6,034 bases of DNA, taken from contig DUOR01000370.1 of NCBI GenBank assembly GCA_012838715.1, forward strand, positions 1-6,034, in the 5' to 3' direction. Source of the stretch: Actinomycetales bacterium (GTDB taxonomy: Bacteria; Actinomycetota; Actinomycetes; Mycobacteriales; Mycobacteriaceae). Both the position numbers and the translations under genes were made by a program. Every line of letters starts with the position of its first letter. The first letter of the stretch is position 1. Below, piece after piece: positions 5,929 to 6,034 of the stretch. The notes beneath the pieces are model-generated. The model made no database searches and was not told the DNA's origin. It saw only the letters and a program-made list of their open reading frames with translations.

Positions 5929-5946
5929 GTTCGCTGTCAGCGTTGC
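5929..5946 (-). promoter_or_regulatory. ClgR-type operator upstream of clpP1
   Basis: Minus-strand GCAACGCTGACAGCGAAC fits the corynebacterial ClgR consensus as I recall it, WNNWCGCYNANRGCGWWS, at 17 of 18 positions; only the outermost W fails. The core CGCTGACAGCG is a near-palindrome. It is centred about 60 bp upstream of the start predicted from TACCCT, a normal place for an activator such as ClgR, a known regulator of clpP1P2 and clpC in this group. Confidence 0.7.
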
Positions 5947-6034
5947 GGGGGTTGCGGTTGGTGTGGTGCTTTCCGACGGTGGCCGCCTTGGCTCCGGGGT
6001 GGGCTGCCGCGTCCGGGTGGCCGCGGTCCCCGCC
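5947..6034. other. Unassigned edge sequence upstream of the clp operon
   Basis: No gene is called. On the minus strand, the frame leading into clpP1 and one other stay open to the window edge, but their translations (for instance [16 protein letters not shown]) resemble nothing I recognise. Trigger factor (tig) often precedes clpP1 in actinobacteria; its C-terminus is not recognisable here, so it is either further upstream or absent. Confidence 0.5.

Overview
The window is very GC-rich. Its most recognisable content is a clpP1-clpP2 operon with a site fitting the corynebacterial ClgR consensus upstream. That points to a high-GC actinobacterium of the Mycobacteriales, most plausibly Corynebacterium or a close relative; no species can be named from sequence alone. 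The paired ClpP paralogues, a candidate leaderless promoter and GC-rich hairpins with short or absent U-tracts all fit this.

Layout. Bases 3-1577 (+) carry the C-terminal part of a large LuxR/MalT-like regulator, with helical repeats followed by a C-terminal LuxR-type helix-turn-helix; the start lies beyond the left edge. Thirty bases later, 1608-3080 (+) encodes a 12-helix MFS exporter with an apparently leaderless start. It meets a minus-strand gene tail to tail: the two TAG stops share the palindrome CTAG at 3077-3080, which sits in the loop of a long GC hairpin. That minus-strand gene (3806-3077) looks broken. An AbiEi-like N-terminal part and a DUF559/PD-(D/E)XK nuclease-like C-terminal part lie in different frames, and the segment that normally joins them seems to be missing.

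Bases 3807-4384 hold no convincing gene but much structure: two DnaA-box-like 9-mers, a striking 87-bp cluster of five copies of a 12-mer in both orientations (a 28-bp perfect inverted repeat with a 30-bp perfect palindrome overlapping it), two 27-bp direct repeats, and a terminator hairpin for the clp operon.

From 5818 down to 4385 (-) lies the clpP1-clpP2 operon. Both products keep complete Ser-His-Asp triads and would form the mixed ClpP1P2 peptidase that works with ClpX or ClpC ATPases. ClpP2 has an unusual N-terminal extension of about 50 residues, with three 7-residue repeats, supported by a strong Shine-Dalgarno sequence. Upstream of clpP1 are a ClgR-type operator at 5929-5946 and a possible -10 element. 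The last 88 bases (5947-6034) hold nothing I can assign.

The regulator-exporter pair and the clp operon look like two unrelated units. The repeat-rich spacer and the decayed nuclease-like gene between them mark a likely plastic junction. The 87-bp inverted-repeat cluster is the most unexplained item in the window.
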